A stretch of DNA of 64,000 bases from Rotaria macrura (GCA_900239685.1 OENT01000697.1:20171-84170); one strand, 5' to 3'. Shown: positions 13,427 through 25,603, numbered from the stretch's first letter. Notes: generated by a model from the letters alone, not told the origin. Made by a program: numbers and translations.

Positions 13427-13955
13427 TTATGAAGTTTGTTGTGTAGAAGATCCTTCTTTCTATAATACAAATATCAAAAACAAGTAAACTAATTAAACAT
13501 GAGTCAAAATTAAACTCACTTCATGAACACGTGCTTTTTCCATTTCTCTGACCGTTTGATCGCGTTTTGCACAGAGTGCATTGAAACTTTTCTCTGTTCG
13601 TCCCATTGGATGAACATGATAGGGACCAGGAATTTTCTTTGGTAAATCCCATGTTCCAATGAATTCACCGTATGGTGATCGTTCCGATTTTTTAATACCA
13701 GCTAAAAGATGACCTTGATCATCAGTTATGAAATTACTTGCATTTAATGACAATGAAGGTTTAGCATGCTAAATAGTAAAAAGAAAATGAGTTTACTTTA
13801 TATATTCGATTCATTTCGTTTTCGCTCTCTCTCTCCCTCTTATTTTTAAATTTACGAACTATTCCAGGTTGGGGATCTCGTGGTACTTCATACATTTGTA
13901 AACGTTTTGGTACGAATGTTTGTTCATATTGTGAGGTGCTGTAGTTACGTGACAT
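13427..13955 (-). CDS. CFAP126: Flattop / CFAP126 homologue (ciliary protein), 3 exons
   Basis: Flattop is a ciliary and basal-body protein, known as a microtubule inner protein of motile cilia and a planar-polarity effector. Minus-strand exons are 13955-13860, 13768-13520 and 13459-13427 (378 nt, 125 aa). The first exon gives MSRNYSTSQYEQTFVPKRLQ, matching the family N-terminus (NYSxxQYExxF). Exon 2 gives DDQGHLLAGIKKSERSPYGE, followed by FIGTWDLPKKIPGPY, the family core GHLL...GxFxGTWxxPxKIP. The last exon adds only ten residues. The first donor reads GTTCGT, which is weak; it is the only phase-0 donor I find giving an intron of normal size (91 nt). The protein is shorter than human Flattop, mainly in the variable tail. 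A gene for motile cilia fits a rotifer. Confidence 0.85.
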
Positions 13956-14317
13956 GTTTCGTTCGTTCAAATGAAAATGAAAAGCAAATGAAGACACATC
14001 TTATTAGCCATTGATAATATTAAAATCATTTTCATCGTCAAGCAACGCAAAGAGGTTTGAATCAATTTTGTATGTGTCGTTAGTTGTCAGTGCATACATA
14101 TACATAGAACTAAAACTATTCTAGATTGTAAATTACTGATAGTCAAACTTTATTGCAGGGAATTTATTTATTCATCATAATATTATATTGAACTTATTTT
14201 TCAACTACACATCTTTAAAATATTTTTTAAAAAAAATCGTGTTTTATATGTTATATAATAATGATAATCATCGAATGCTAGTATTTGAGTATTAATGTGA
14301 AAGAAGTAAAACAAGAA

Positions 14318-15743
14318 TTACAAAACTTCTTCATTAGTCAATGTTGATGGTGATAGTATTTCCCATCGTAATACCGGTGTACCTAATTTGATATGTGCAG
14401 CACCACGAATAGGTACAGATGTTTGACTAAAATATCTAATCATGCATGATACACTTGAAAATGGTCTTGAACATTCGCCAAGAATATAAAAACCACCAGA
14501 ATAACATATACGCATATGCATACAACCTTTTGTAGTCCTATGTATAAAAAATAAAGAAAACGAAAGAGAAATAGATAAAAAGAATTGACATTTAGAAATG
14601 AACATCTGCAAATGTACTTTATTGACAATGAATAATCATTTTGATTACCACTTTCACTTTGACGTACAAGAAAACTACCCGATGTACGTGATTGTAACAC
14701 ATATTCGGCTTGTCGTCGAGACATAGCATGATGATACCAACTAAATAAATGTATTTACAAAAACATAAAAGAATATCTCATGCAATAATCTTTTTGAAAG
14801 CGTTAGTGTTACATACAAATATCGATCGATAGGGATTTTTCGTACGTCTTCATAGTGTTGACATGATGATGTCAAAGGACTTTTCAATGACAAACAATAT
14901 GGTTTTGATTGTTCTGTATTTGTGATCTTTTGTAATGATGCTGCATTATGATGATTTGTTAATGAAAGATTATTGATAAAAGATGTTTGTAATTTATCCC
15001 AGGGTTGTTCATAAGCTGTCGATATTCTATGTAAAGTATTGTTTTGAATCGATGAACTTAGATGTTTAAAATGAAGTAGAGATGCCTGAAGAAAACATAG
15101 GAAAAATGATGTTTTTTTCTCGTACGCCATATCTCAACAATGAACATACTTCGAATGACATCGAACGTATATCATCTATAGGTACTGTTGTATCCATTTT
15201 TTTACAACGTTTATTCGATGGTGATGTTAATGCAAATAAAAAACTGCCTGAAGTATATGCATTTGAAGGATGCATTTCTGCATTAAGACAATGGTTCGGC
15301 GTTTTCAAGGATAGATCAAGATTTTCAATTATTGAATTCTTATGTGAACTACTATTCTTAGTAGTAATACATTGACATGATGGAACTAAACCACCTGGTG
15401 GTAACGGTGGAAGATGTGGTGGTGGTGGTGATGTTACTTCAAGATCTATTAAAGATTTTTTTGTCGATAATGATAATATACGTTTTGAACAAGTTTGACG
15501 AAGTAACTTATTTTTATGATTATTATTGAACAATGACGATGTTGATTGATCGTTGATATTTGATGAATGAAGTAGATTATCGATAGACGGCGTACTAGAA
15601 TTCGATGATGATACTTGATGATGTTCGTTGAGTAATTTGAATTTTTCTTCTTGCACTTTTAAATCCCATGGTGAACAATAGGATTCGTCAGAATGAATAT
15701 ATGATTGAAATGATGATTGCATAGATGTTGCCATTGGACTCAT
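14318..15743 (-). CDS. SH2-domain adapter protein, SHB/SHD/SHE/SHF family, 4 exons
   Basis: Adapters of this family couple phosphotyrosine receptors to downstream signalling through a C-terminal SH2 domain. Minus-strand exons are 15743-15150, 15085-14817, 14740-14618 and 14537-14318; they sum to 1206 nt, giving 401 aa, with GT-AG junctions. The N-terminal 280 residues are Ser/Asn-rich and low in complexity, with a proline cluster (SPPPPHLPPLPPGG) that could bind SH3 domains. The SH2 domain starts near residue 289 with FWYHHAMSRRQAEYVL, has the phosphate-binding GSFLVRQSES, then NDYSLSIK, GCMHMRI and the SHB-like FSSVSCMIRYFSQTSVPIRG before AAHIKL. A frame extends 15 nt further upstream, but only to a TTG, so I start at ATG 15743. 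Which of the four vertebrate paralogues it corresponds to cannot be told. Confidence 0.9.
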
Positions 15744-17247
15744 CAAAACAAAAAGCAATTATGATTCTTTACGATAATGAAGATTATCTAAAAAGACGTT
15801 CGACTCTGTTTCCTTAACCTAACACATTTAACGTATTGATGAACAATTGAGACAAGAACAAATCATAAATTCCATCTAATCATTGTTCTTCCAGACATTT
15901 TCTAGTCCAATGGTGAAAGCAAAAGAACAGGAAAGAAATATGTACGTACATCAATGTATGTATGACCGATGCAATATAGTGTCTCAATGAAGATAGTCTG
16001 TCTATGTTTTTTTTTCCAAGCAAAAAAAAAAGAAAACTGATGTGAGCAATGTATGAAGAATAAGGTCAAGCACTATTACAATAGTTGAAGTAGTTCTATG
16101 TGAGCTGATTACTTCTCTCTTCTCTTTTTTTTGTATAGTGATGTTCATCTGTGAGACAATATTCTCTGTTTTCTTTCTCTTCCTTTTATACTTACGCAAC
16201 AGTGATTCAATTGCTAATCCAAAGCTTGAGAGGAAGTAGAATGTTGGCAAATAACTAGTCGATACTTTAACTCTCGCATGTCTATAAAGCTATACAAAAC
16301 ATCATCTACAACTGTCTTCCGTTGATGAAATAGACTATTGTCTTCTCTATTCATTTACTTTCTCAAGTTGATAATTGAGATAAATGATGGTGTCTAATCA
16401 TAGGCAATCGACTGATATAATACAAAAAAAAAATTAATAGTTTTATGAAAGAAGGTCGATGAATATTTTTTTGACAACGCTATGAAATCATACAAATACC
16501 CTTGTAATTAATATGTTGATAAATATGTAACATAGAATTATTTCGATCTTTAAATAACTTAAATGTTTGCATGTAGTTTCACATGGGTTAAAATCAAGGA
16601 TAGATGCAAATTTCTAGTTCATTATACATGTGTGGTTAGTAAAGAGAAGAAAAATATACGATACTGAAGTAGAACAAGGATAAATATTAATATGAAAAAG
16701 AAAAGAAATTCAATAGGGAAATGTATTTTTTCATGCTATTAACAAAACGAGTCTTTTTCTTCGACTTATTCAATCAACACTATTACAATAATAGCCGGTC
16801 TCATTGTTAGTCAAATCACGCACTGTCATCATCATCATCGGTTATATCACAAATTTTGACGTATGAACAAATGAATATTTATCTAGTATGCCATTTACAA
16901 CTATCCAAGTGTCGATTTTATAAATAGCTGATTTTTGCCTATATTGACCTCGACAACTTACCAAATATTTGCTAGGATTATTACATATACACAAACAAAT
17001 GAACTATTTAGATAAAACATATGTGATAATTACAATCAATGTTTATGTGAAAAGAAGACGTTCAGTATAGGCTATGGTGTTGCATTTCATATCATGGTAT
17101 AAATAGGCTTGTAAAAATATAATCTGTATTTGACGTTGTATAGAGTATGATTGTATCGGATTTGAAGTTCACTTACATGTCTGTGATAACAAGTGTATGA
17201 CAGATGAAGGATATATCCTATACACTTCGAGACAAGTATACATAAAC
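15744..17247. other. intergenic, no supported gene
   Basis: This should hold the promoter of the minus-strand SH2 adapter gene. I see homopolymer runs and short simple repeats but no coding signal. Confidence 0.45.
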
Positions 17248-17580
17248 ATATGTATATATATATGCCGGGGATGGCGTAGTGGTTCTATGCATCTGATTAT
17301 GGTCAGATATCAGAAGGTTCGATCCCTTCCCCTGGCTTCGTGCATTCAGTGTCAAGATATATGGTATCGGAAGAATAAACAAAAGAAAAAGCAACGATGC
17401 ACGTTATCGTCATCATTGGTTCGAATTCGATTTTCATTCTGTTCGTTTTCATTTCTTTGTATTCTTTCTCTGTTTGTTATCATTATCATGACCGTTGCAT
17501 ACATTCGTAAGCGTCCTCAAAAATTGTAAAAAAAAATCTCCCAAAAATATGTATGGATGTCACGAATAAAATTCAGCGTA

Positions 17581-17616
<36 letters not shown>

Positions 17617-17628
17617 GTATATATATAT
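17248..17628 (+). mobile_element. tRNA-derived SINE with poly(A) tail and target-site duplication
   Basis: The element body is 17264-17612. It begins exactly with a tRNA-like head (17264-17336), continues through about 245 nt of unrelated body, has AATAAA about 20 nt before its end, and finishes in a run of 30 A (17583-17612). A 16-nt sequence, ATATGTATATATATAT, directly flanks it on both sides (17248-17263 and 17613-17628), as expected of a target-site duplication from LINE-assisted insertion. The duplication is low-complexity, so by itself it is weak evidence; its exact abutment with the tRNA head and the poly(A) end makes it convincing. It probably depends on the reverse transcriptase of an unseen LINE. 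Confidence 0.78.
17264..17336 (+). other. tRNA-like head of the SINE with A and B boxes
   Basis: The acceptor stem GCCGGGG pairs with CCCTGGC (seven pairs, one G-U). The T arm GAAGG/CCTTC with loop TTCGATC is perfect. Pol III boxes are TGGCGTAGTGG (17272-17282) and GGTTCGATCCC (17316-17326). The anticodon stem TCTGA/TCAGA encloses only six bases (TTATGG) where seven are needed, so it should not work as a translating tRNA. The arrangement most resembles an arginine tRNA with one base lost from the anticodon loop; that origin is inference. Confidence 0.7.
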
Positions 17629-20536
17629 ATATATTACAGTTCGTATTTTCAATAGAACTAACAGATCTAGGTTAAAATGTAGCATTATTTAGTATCAAGG
17701 ATTATTCGATTAATGTAAAATGCTTATTTTCAAAAATGATCATGACTTAAACATATGATTTAATAATTGTCAATCTTAGAAAAACGCACAGGATTCGACA
17801 AATAAATTGAATTTCTTGGTGACTATTATTATTAAACTAAAAATAACCTTTTCAGCTAAACAGACTTGTTGGTTAATTTTCAAGCATCAGATTACATACT
17901 ATATTTTGTAACATTGTTCTAGTTGAGTAACAGTCAAGCCACTTAATACAGCTGATAATGCGATTGACCTTCGAGATTGATGAAGGATGTCATGTAGTCG
18001 AATAATATATTTTGAGTGTTACTATTAGTTCAATAAAAATTCTAAAAAGAAAAGATTTGTTAAAGAAAGATGACAAATGACTTGTGTATTCATAAAATCT
18101 ATAACGAACGAAACGAAATTCTAGGATAAAGAATAATAAAATGGATCAATCAAGATAGTACTATTTATATTAGATATTCTATGTAAATAAAACGATTCGA
18201 ATACCCGCTAATTCATTCACTTAGTAGTTGTCTGTATAAACATAACAAGCATCGGCATGCATGAAAGTTTCGTATCATATGGTATATAAAAACGGACTCC
18301 GTCAATGCTCTATTATGATATAAAATTAATCAGTGTCGAATGACTTGAAGAACATGTACTCCAAAAACAAATACCATATTGTCAGATTTTCTTCTGGTGT
18401 CACTGAAGGCATAAAATATCATATATGATATGTCCGATGTAGATATGAAGTTCGTGTGCTGATTAGTTGATCTCCGAGCACAATCGTATTTTCTCATGAA
18501 CTCTACCCGTTCCTCAGCTTCCATAGTGTCAGTTCAGATCCCTTTGCTTAAAAGTTTAATTTATTATCAGAATTGATTTATCCCATTTAATTATTTACAG
18601 TTCAGTGAATACTGCCAATGTATTTTACTATTACGCATTGTAACTAAATAGGTATCGATGGATGTAAACGTCACATTTTTAAATATCGTTTTTACCTTTA
18701 TTTCTCCAAGCAACTCAAAATTTAAAATAAGTAATTTTTATAGAAACAACTTATGTGATCAGAGCAAATACAAACAAATTCAAGTTTTGTATAGTGAAGA
18801 ATTCGTTGCGTTTGATTTTTACCTGACTGATCATGGATTCAAATTTTAGTTAAAGTTGCTGTTGCAAGAACTACCATCCTGCTGCTTACATGGATTTGAG
18901 TGTTACATCGTAGTTGGCTATACTGTGCCTACTCGATTTCGACAGAGAATGATTGTTATTTTTCAATGATAAAGAGTCATAATTCGTCTTTTGACGTAAA
19001 ACAGCCCATGTAATCAGAATTGCTCAAAAACAAAAATCGCCGATTTTCTCACGATTTATTAGTGCGATGTATCGTGAGACCTTATCGCGATCAAATCACT
19101 TAAAATATCGATTTTTTTTCGATTTCTACGAAAATGACTATTATTCAAGAGATCTACAATGACAGAATCTACGATTACTGCTTCAATCTGGATTATAACC
19201 GAGAGTCGTAGAACTCATTCCAAAAAAAAATACAACACATTTTTTTTGAAGACAAGCATCTTCATGAGAAGTTGGAAACTTTTACTGTATGACGCGGGGA
19301 ATTCGTTCTACGTCTATGTGGAAAGGTTTTTCATGGAATAGATGCTGGCACGAGCTTACAATCGACCGTCATTCTTTCCACACATTTCATCTGACAGTGT
19401 CGATTAATTCTTTATTATTTTCATGGATTTCTATTTAAGAATTTATAATTGTAGAACTTTACTTTACCTCATATTCGAACCCGAAATGTTCTTGATGATC
19501 GGCCGACATGTTGCCTATTAGACGGAATTGTCATCTTACCAAAACAGTGAAAATACTATTCAAATAAACCGAAAACATATGGTAAACATTCAACCTTGTA
19601 TGATGAACATTCATTTCGATTTACATTTAACATAAATAATAAGAAAACTGCTCTTTTAGTTTTGTCTGTATAATCTTCGATGAAAATAAGATTCTGATTT
19701 AATGCTATCTTTCAAAACAAAAGTACCGCTAATTTTAATAATAGAAAAGGCGTATTCATGTTTACTAATACAGTATATGGTTGTATATGCATGTATTATT
19801 GCATTGGAAAAAATAACTATTTACGTATTTTGTTAATATTGCATGTACCTATATACGTATAACTGAATATCAGTAAAAATAAATATATTTACTCGTGTTA
19901 TAACAATGACGCAAAAACTGCAAATTTTATTGCAACTATCTAATCGATTACCGATTATTTGAGTTTAATCGGATTATTAAAAAGCGATCGTTGGTTAATC
20001 GCGATTAACCACTGATTTTTCGAATTATCACGGTCAATCGTCAAAACCAGCAATTCTGACGAGACGGGTTCAATTATCTTGGATGAATCACCAAAACCAA
20101 AATAATCGATGATTTTCGGGCGATATACCTGCTTCACTCAAAACGTTGGCCACTAATCGCGATGTATCTATCGATCCAAAGCATTGGTGATCTATCCCAG
20201 TTAATTCACCATTTTTTTCTTAAAATCGAGATTGATCGCGTTAGCTTCTATGAAAATCACGATAAATCATCAACACATAGGCGATTTTGACAGCATGAGA
20301 GTTGTGATTTAGTTACAACTGGAAAGGAGGAAGGCACATTATCCGACATAAATGCGTTCAGATCTCTGAAGCAGTTGCACTCATTTGAAGAAAATGCATG
20401 TAGTATATCGAGATCTCCTTGTTCAAAGTTGTTTTATAATTGGATCATTCACTCTATACTCGTTTCATTTATTTATCGGTGTATAAAAATAAAACATGAT
20501 GAAATTTTATGACATACAAAAAATATAAGCACCACT
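17629..20536. other. gene-free stretch with old repeats
   Basis: No gene is supported. A TATA-like GGTATATAAAAACG lies near 18280, nearly the same core as at 63.15 kb, but only short peptides follow it. From about 19.03 to 20.29 kb words such as ATCG, CGAT and ATCGCGAT are concentrated. Confidence 0.4.
19028..20292. repeat. diffuse element rich in ATCG/CGAT words, ends loosely inverted
   Basis: The left end (19028-19100) and the reverse complement of the right end (20227-20292) share AAAATCGCC, GATTTAT and GCGATCAA in the same order, interrupted by mismatches. ATCGCGAT-like palindromes recur between them. This could be a decayed inverted-repeat transposon or a satellite-like patch. Its boundaries are approximate. 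Confidence 0.25.
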
Positions 20537-21342
20537 GTTTCTAACGTTAAGTACTCCAAGCAGAAGCAAATTACCCAGGGAGCCTATGAGTTTGAAAATG
20601 TACTTTGATTTTTGCTGGGAACAGCGTTTCTAATGGAAATCTAAAAGTATGTACTAATGGGTACTTTATATTTATTAACAAAGTATCTATTGGTACTTTG
20701 TTTTAAGTAATCAATTACTTCAAAGAACAATAGACTAAAACTGATAAAGAAAACAAAAAACAAGGTTATCTTTGAATCAGTGTTTTATTAAAAATTTATT
20801 CTTGTTCAAAAAAAAACGAAATAAAAAAATACAACATTTATAAATAATAAAAACATGTACAGATCTCTGAACATGTTTAAGTGATACTCCTGAATTAAGT
20901 ACTTTACTGTTATATATATTTAAGACGGAAACAAAGAATAATGCATATGTTTACGTTACTCACTTCATTTTTCTCTATAGTATCAAATAAATAGATTTAT
21001 GAATTTGAAGAAAATAAATCGAATAAGAGATAATTATGAAACCAAAACAAATGAATAAGATATGTATTTGAAAAGTCTAAATCTAAATGGCGAATCGAAA
21101 ATGAATTCGAGTTACACAAAGAAAACTTCTTAGCTCCGTCTACAAGTAAAACATGTCTACACATATATATGAGGATTCTGAACAGTTTGATAATAATGGC
21201 GTGAGAAATCAAACAAAGAACATTTTTATTTTTCAAAGTACTCTGAGGGTACTTTTTTTCAAACTGCAAAACACGGTACTTTTCCAAAATCGATGGTGAC
21301 CTGGGTACTTTGCTTCTGCTTAGGGTACTTAACGTTAGAAAC
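20537..21342. mobile_element. 806-bp element with 43-bp terminal inverted repeats
   Basis: The first 43 bases (20537-20579) are the reverse complement of the last 43 (21300-21342) with only about three mismatches. The repeat begins GTTTCTAACGTTAAGTAC and ends TACCCAGG. GGTACTTT-type words recur next to both ends and inside, as subterminal transposase-binding motifs often do. No transposase is encoded; a 148-codon minus-strand frame across the right end looks random. This points to a non-autonomous DNA transposon (MITE). I see no clear target-site duplication, so the superfamily is open. Confidence 0.65.
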
Positions 21343-21503
21343 GCAGGCTGGGGAAGCGTGGAAAAAGTGTTGGTAAACTGTGGATTGGTACTTTGCTTAA
21401 AATTCCTGCTATAAACACTGATAAGCACATCGATAACAAGCACAAGTAGTTTTACTAGACACTTATCCTAACAGAATTAATCTTTCGACAGCAAATATTA
21501 TTA

Positions 21504-21728
21504 ATGACATATCAGGTTCCTTCATCTATGTTGATATTGTCAGTTGAAATTATCTATCGCATTCTTGATGATTTCACAATTTTATGTTCAGTTCATAATG
21601 TATTTACAACACTGAACGTGATCATCGATACATATCATAGATATCAGTTAAATTTCACTATTTGTATGAGCTCAGATTTCTTTCATCTTAAAGATATAAT
21701 TGATTTTAAATTGTTGATTTTCGAATAA
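21504..21728 (+). pseudogene. F-box-like domain fragment
   Basis: The 74-codon frame contains LSVEIIYRILDDFTILCSV, then an NVF..LN segment and IIDTYHRYQLNFTI. This resembles the N-terminal F-box-like domain of a large bdelloid family (LPVEIIYRILD..., then DTYHRYQLDFT...), in which F-box proteins recruit substrates to SCF ubiquitin ligases. Three or so residues seem missing after ILD, and the frame stops soon after the domain where full proteins run on for hundreds of residues. I therefore treat it as a truncated or decayed copy. The family link is from memory of its pattern. Confidence 0.45.
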
Positions 21729-23763
21729 CTATAGTAACATGACAATATTTGAAAATTACGGAACATTACTCGAGAAAAGGAATCATTTATTTATGGAAAA
21801 TATTTCAGGAGATCTCATTGAATGTCTCATATTTTCTGTAATGTTCTACCTGATTGAAAACAAAATACATTTATGCTTTTAAGATTTCGCTATTTAATTC
21901 TTCTACTCCATATGAAATGAATCGAAAAGCATTGAATACATCTAGTTGATAATTATGAATTCTACACTTCTTGAATCTGTATTGACGAAGGACAGGTACG
22001 AGTCGGAGGAATATGCGGTGTTACTATAAGCATAGAGAAGGCAAACACCAATCCTCTGACAAAAAAACAGAAAATCATATTAACATCATTGAGTACTTAT
22101 GAATCTTTTAAAATTTCATTTCTGAAAAAATTTATATCATCAAAAAACTCAAGTCGATTGCTGTATGAAGATAAGAAAACCTGCTTATTCGAGTAATGGA
22201 TTATGAGAAAAACATTCTGCAAGCATTTCAATCTAAGTTATCGTGAACAAGGGAAAATTCTCAAAAGCAATTGATTGTTATATTTAGGAAATTGTGGGTT
22301 CACATTTTTTATCATCAATGGAACTATGAGAAGAACTGAAGTATCAAGTTTTTTTTTCTTTTTATTAATCACTTTCAGAAGAAAAGATCAACTTATAGTT
22401 GTTTTCGATTGCTCAATATAAAGTTTTCCCAAATTGTAAGGTGTAAAAAAGGGAACATAACAGTAACTCGATAAACGAAACATGTTGTATTTTCTATCAC
22501 CTTCTTGTTTTTGTCTCAATTTGCACTTATCTATATCTCAGAATAAATTGAAACAATGAAGCGAACCTCATGTCTAAATTTAGACAGAATCAATTTTGCC
22601 ACTGTCATCAATATTAGGTTTTTGTAAACTATGTTCATCACTATAAAATCAACATATTGAAAAATGCTATTAAAAATTCTTTATCATTCGATATATTTGA
22701 TAAAATCGATACTTGTTCTCCTTTTTCTCAAATAATACGTATCACGCAAATCAACCTTTAAAGCCATATTATTGATTCCGATAAAACTTGAACTTTTCTA
22801 TCCCCATAAATATTTGCCTCTTGTCCTACAATTAAGTGTAGCAATAAATAAATACAGAATAACTATCAAATAAAAAAAGAGAGCATAATAGAACATTTAA
22901 TGCTCTTACAGCATATTAAATTCCTAGTTCAATACAGTGATTTTTATGGTGATGAATAGTTTAAAAGAACTAATTTTGATGACAGTGAGAAAATGAAACC
23001 GTTGCAAATCTGGATATGAAGAAGGTGGCGCCATTGTTCTCGATTTATTTCGCATGTGTGTGAGTGCAAATTCAGAGAAAAATAATAGGATTCTAGGAAG
23101 TAGATGCTCAAAATACATGCTTCAACTTCATTTATTCTAGGGAATGCACTCGACATGATGTCCATCCGTGCAAAGTTTCGAAAATCTTAACATTCTTATG
23201 AACTTCTCTAAAGCACTGCTGCACTAACAATCGTATGAGCCCGGCGTCCGACATAGATGTACGGCCCAGTCGCCGTGAAATAAAACGAGACAAAATTCTT
23301 TTGGAAATTTTCAACATGAAATCAAGTTCTGGATACGTTTTTCGTTTAGAAGAGCTGAAAATCTACTTTTCACCGCTATTTTATAATTTTAAATTGATTT
23401 AAATCTATCTTCAAAAATCAAAAGCAATTTTTTAACTGATTCAATCAAACAATGATCCAGTTTCTTCTAATTCAACGAAATCTTTTTCGTAATTAAAGAG
23501 TGAGGCATATGTGTGACATCCTATGGTCAAAGATTGTATTTACCATTTGTTAAGTGTAGAAGTTTGAGAAACTTTTCGAAAATTTGCTCTACATAACTAA
23601 CACATGAGATAGACGCATGTCACGACCATCGCGATTGAAATCAATCAGATACTGATTGATCTTATACAAAAAACAGCCTAGATGAGGTTATTTTCTTCTA
23701 CATACGTAGCATTGTTTATCAGTCAGTGCTCTCCTATGATTTTCCACCCATAGCGAAAAATAT

Positions 23764-24072
23764 TTAAGGAAACGCACTGCGTAACGCGTTTTCAAGATTC
23801 GGACATGCGTTTCTCGCCATTTTTCCGAGTGGAAGTGCATTTCGCAGCATATTTACTTAGATGGAACGCGTTTTGCAGTCTTGACTTTTCTAGATGATGC
23901 AAAACGCTTCTTTTAGAGATTACGCTTTGAAGCGTTTACGAAGCTAAACGCTGTTGAACTGATGTTGATCGACAAGAAACGCATTTTACAGAGTCACAAT
24001 TAGGAGAAAACGCGAAACGCATCCCTTTAAAATACATTTTGCATCGTTTACGCTTCGAATGATGAAAAACGA
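23764..24072. repeat. patch of dispersed AAACGC / AACGCGTT words
   Basis: Within about 310 bases the words AAACGC, AACGCG, GCGTTT and close variants occur more than a dozen times in both orientations, unlike the AT-rich CpG-poor surroundings. Related patches lie near 25.37-25.44 and 52.45-52.63 kb. No fixed unit length is apparent, so this is a degenerate repeat or the remains of one. Confidence 0.45.
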
Positions 24073-25097
24073 ATCTCTTTTGTCACAGCATCTCCCACCA
24101 AATTTATCTTCATACAGCATGTGGATTAAGAAAACTCAAATATTTTTTTGGCTGTCGAAATTATCAGAAGTGGTTTTACAAAACATTTTCTGATAGCATT
24201 GTTTTCGGTCATAAAAATGGCAGTGAAAATCTTCTGTAGGCAAGATCAGAATCGAATTCTCCTAATACTTATGCAGATTACGTCGTTTTCTGAAACTAAT
24301 TCCAAGTTAGACTAGCATTGAAAATTAGTGTAACTAAAGTGTATCTCGTATTAGAAAACTTATTCAACTACCTTTCCATTCAAATCAAACGCGTTTCATG
24401 TTATCGAATATATAGGACTGTATTAAATATTAGAAATTTTGAAAAAAAAAGTGACGACTGAAGTAAAAATAATGTGTATGAAAAATTAGCGTTAGTGTGA
24501 GAAAAAATTATTTTCGCGAAAAGTATGATTTGTCATAATTATTATTGTTAATCTATATGCGGACTGGCTTATCTTATAGTAACGGATTATATACTCCCGA
24601 AAACATGACTAAAATATCAATTACTCCCGTTTATTATCGATGCAGCTAATTATGGCTTGCTCGTAAAAAAGATAAGAATTGCAGAACAAATCTTCTTTCA
24701 ATTATAAGTATTCTTGGTTTTACAGATAATGTATTTACCTTTACAAACGATTGTCAAGTCTAGTAAAAATTTTGAAAAAATTCAAAATTTAAAACTCAAA
24801 ATACGAATTCTTTAGAATTTAAATTTATGAAATTTAATTATTTAAAATTTAAAATTCAACTCATATTGAATTAAATTCATTTTTGTCGAATATTTTCGGT
24901 CAAAAAAATAGTTTTGCTGATTTTTTTTGACAGTTAAATTTATAATAAAGTAACAGAAAATGGTACTCCTAGTTGAATAGAAGTAGGAAAGTAAATATGA
25001 ATATTCATTAATCATTCAAATGTGAAACGGAAACTTATTCAAGTTTACATGACACGTCTATAAGAGTAGAACAGACACACATACTGAGCGATTATTT

Positions 25098-25152
25098 TAG
25101 TTGAATGGTAAGTACGCATATCTTCTACGCTGGTGTTCTCGTGTTCGAATCC
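25098..25152 (+). other. degenerate tRNA-like sequence (pol III A and B boxes)
   Basis: TAGTTGAATGG (25098-25108) fits the A box and GTGTTCGAATCC (25141-25152) is close to the B box at normal tRNA spacing. The stems do not pair well, so this is more likely a tRNA pseudogene or old SINE head than a working tRNA. Confidence 0.35.
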
Positions 25153-25364
25153 TCCTCTTCAATCTATCCAAATTAATTTAGGCTAGCTACAAAATGATAT
25201 GATTTAATGCAAATGGATGTATGGATAGCATCTATAAGTTGAGTTCTACGAAGTCCTTCGTGGTTTTAATATTTTTTCCGCCTCCAAATTATGAAATACC
25301 ATAGTTTGGAAAAGACCGCGAAATACTGCTAAGAAATAATCGTTCCACAACGTTTATTTTAATA

Positions 25365-25435
25365 AATGTGAAACGCGTTAAACCGGCCAACATTAACGCG
25401 TTTCACAGCAATGGGGAAACACGTTTTTGTCGCAG
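25365..25435. repeat. second AAACGC / AACGCGTT patch
   Basis: GAAACGCGTTAAACC and the near-inverse TTAACGCGTTTCAC face each other here, with further ACGTTT words beside them. It uses the same vocabulary as the patch at 23.8-24.1 kb. Confidence 0.35.
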
Positions 25436-25595
25436 AAATTTACGCCATGGGAAAGTGCCAATCATAATCTTTGCCTTTTCTTATTCCCATTGTTGACAGT
25501 AAATATTATTTCAACAATGTAAACATCAGCGGAGAACGAGAAAAATAAGGCGCACTGATGAAATGAATTCTCAACGTGAAAAAGGCACATACACT

Positions 25596-25603
25596 TATAA
25601 AAA
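25596..25603 (+). promoter_or_regulatory. TATA box upstream of the ankyrin gene
   Basis: TATAAAAA lies 158 nt before the start codon of the ankyrin gene at 25761, leaving room for a leader of about 130 nt. Confidence 0.35.

Larger units (their letters stand above)
21729..25595. other. gene-free stretch
   Basis: I find no supported gene. It contains two AAACGC-rich patches, a tRNA-like pol III promoter remnant, and A/T-run repeats of AAATTT type near 24.76-24.86 kb. A 61-codon minus-strand frame at 23132-23317 is somewhat GC-richer than its surroundings but matches nothing I know. Confidence 0.4.

Noticed and set aside
17264-17336. A functional tRNA gene
   Set aside because: The anticodon loop has six bases instead of seven and the sequence is embedded in a SINE with tail and target duplication.
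17197-17529. 110-codon plus-strand frame
   Set aside because: It runs through the tRNA-like head and body of the SINE, shows no domain and is explained by the element.
20997-21443. 148-codon minus-strand frame
   Set aside because: It spans the right end of the inverted-repeat element and reads as Ser/Phe/Leu-rich noise without transposase motifs.
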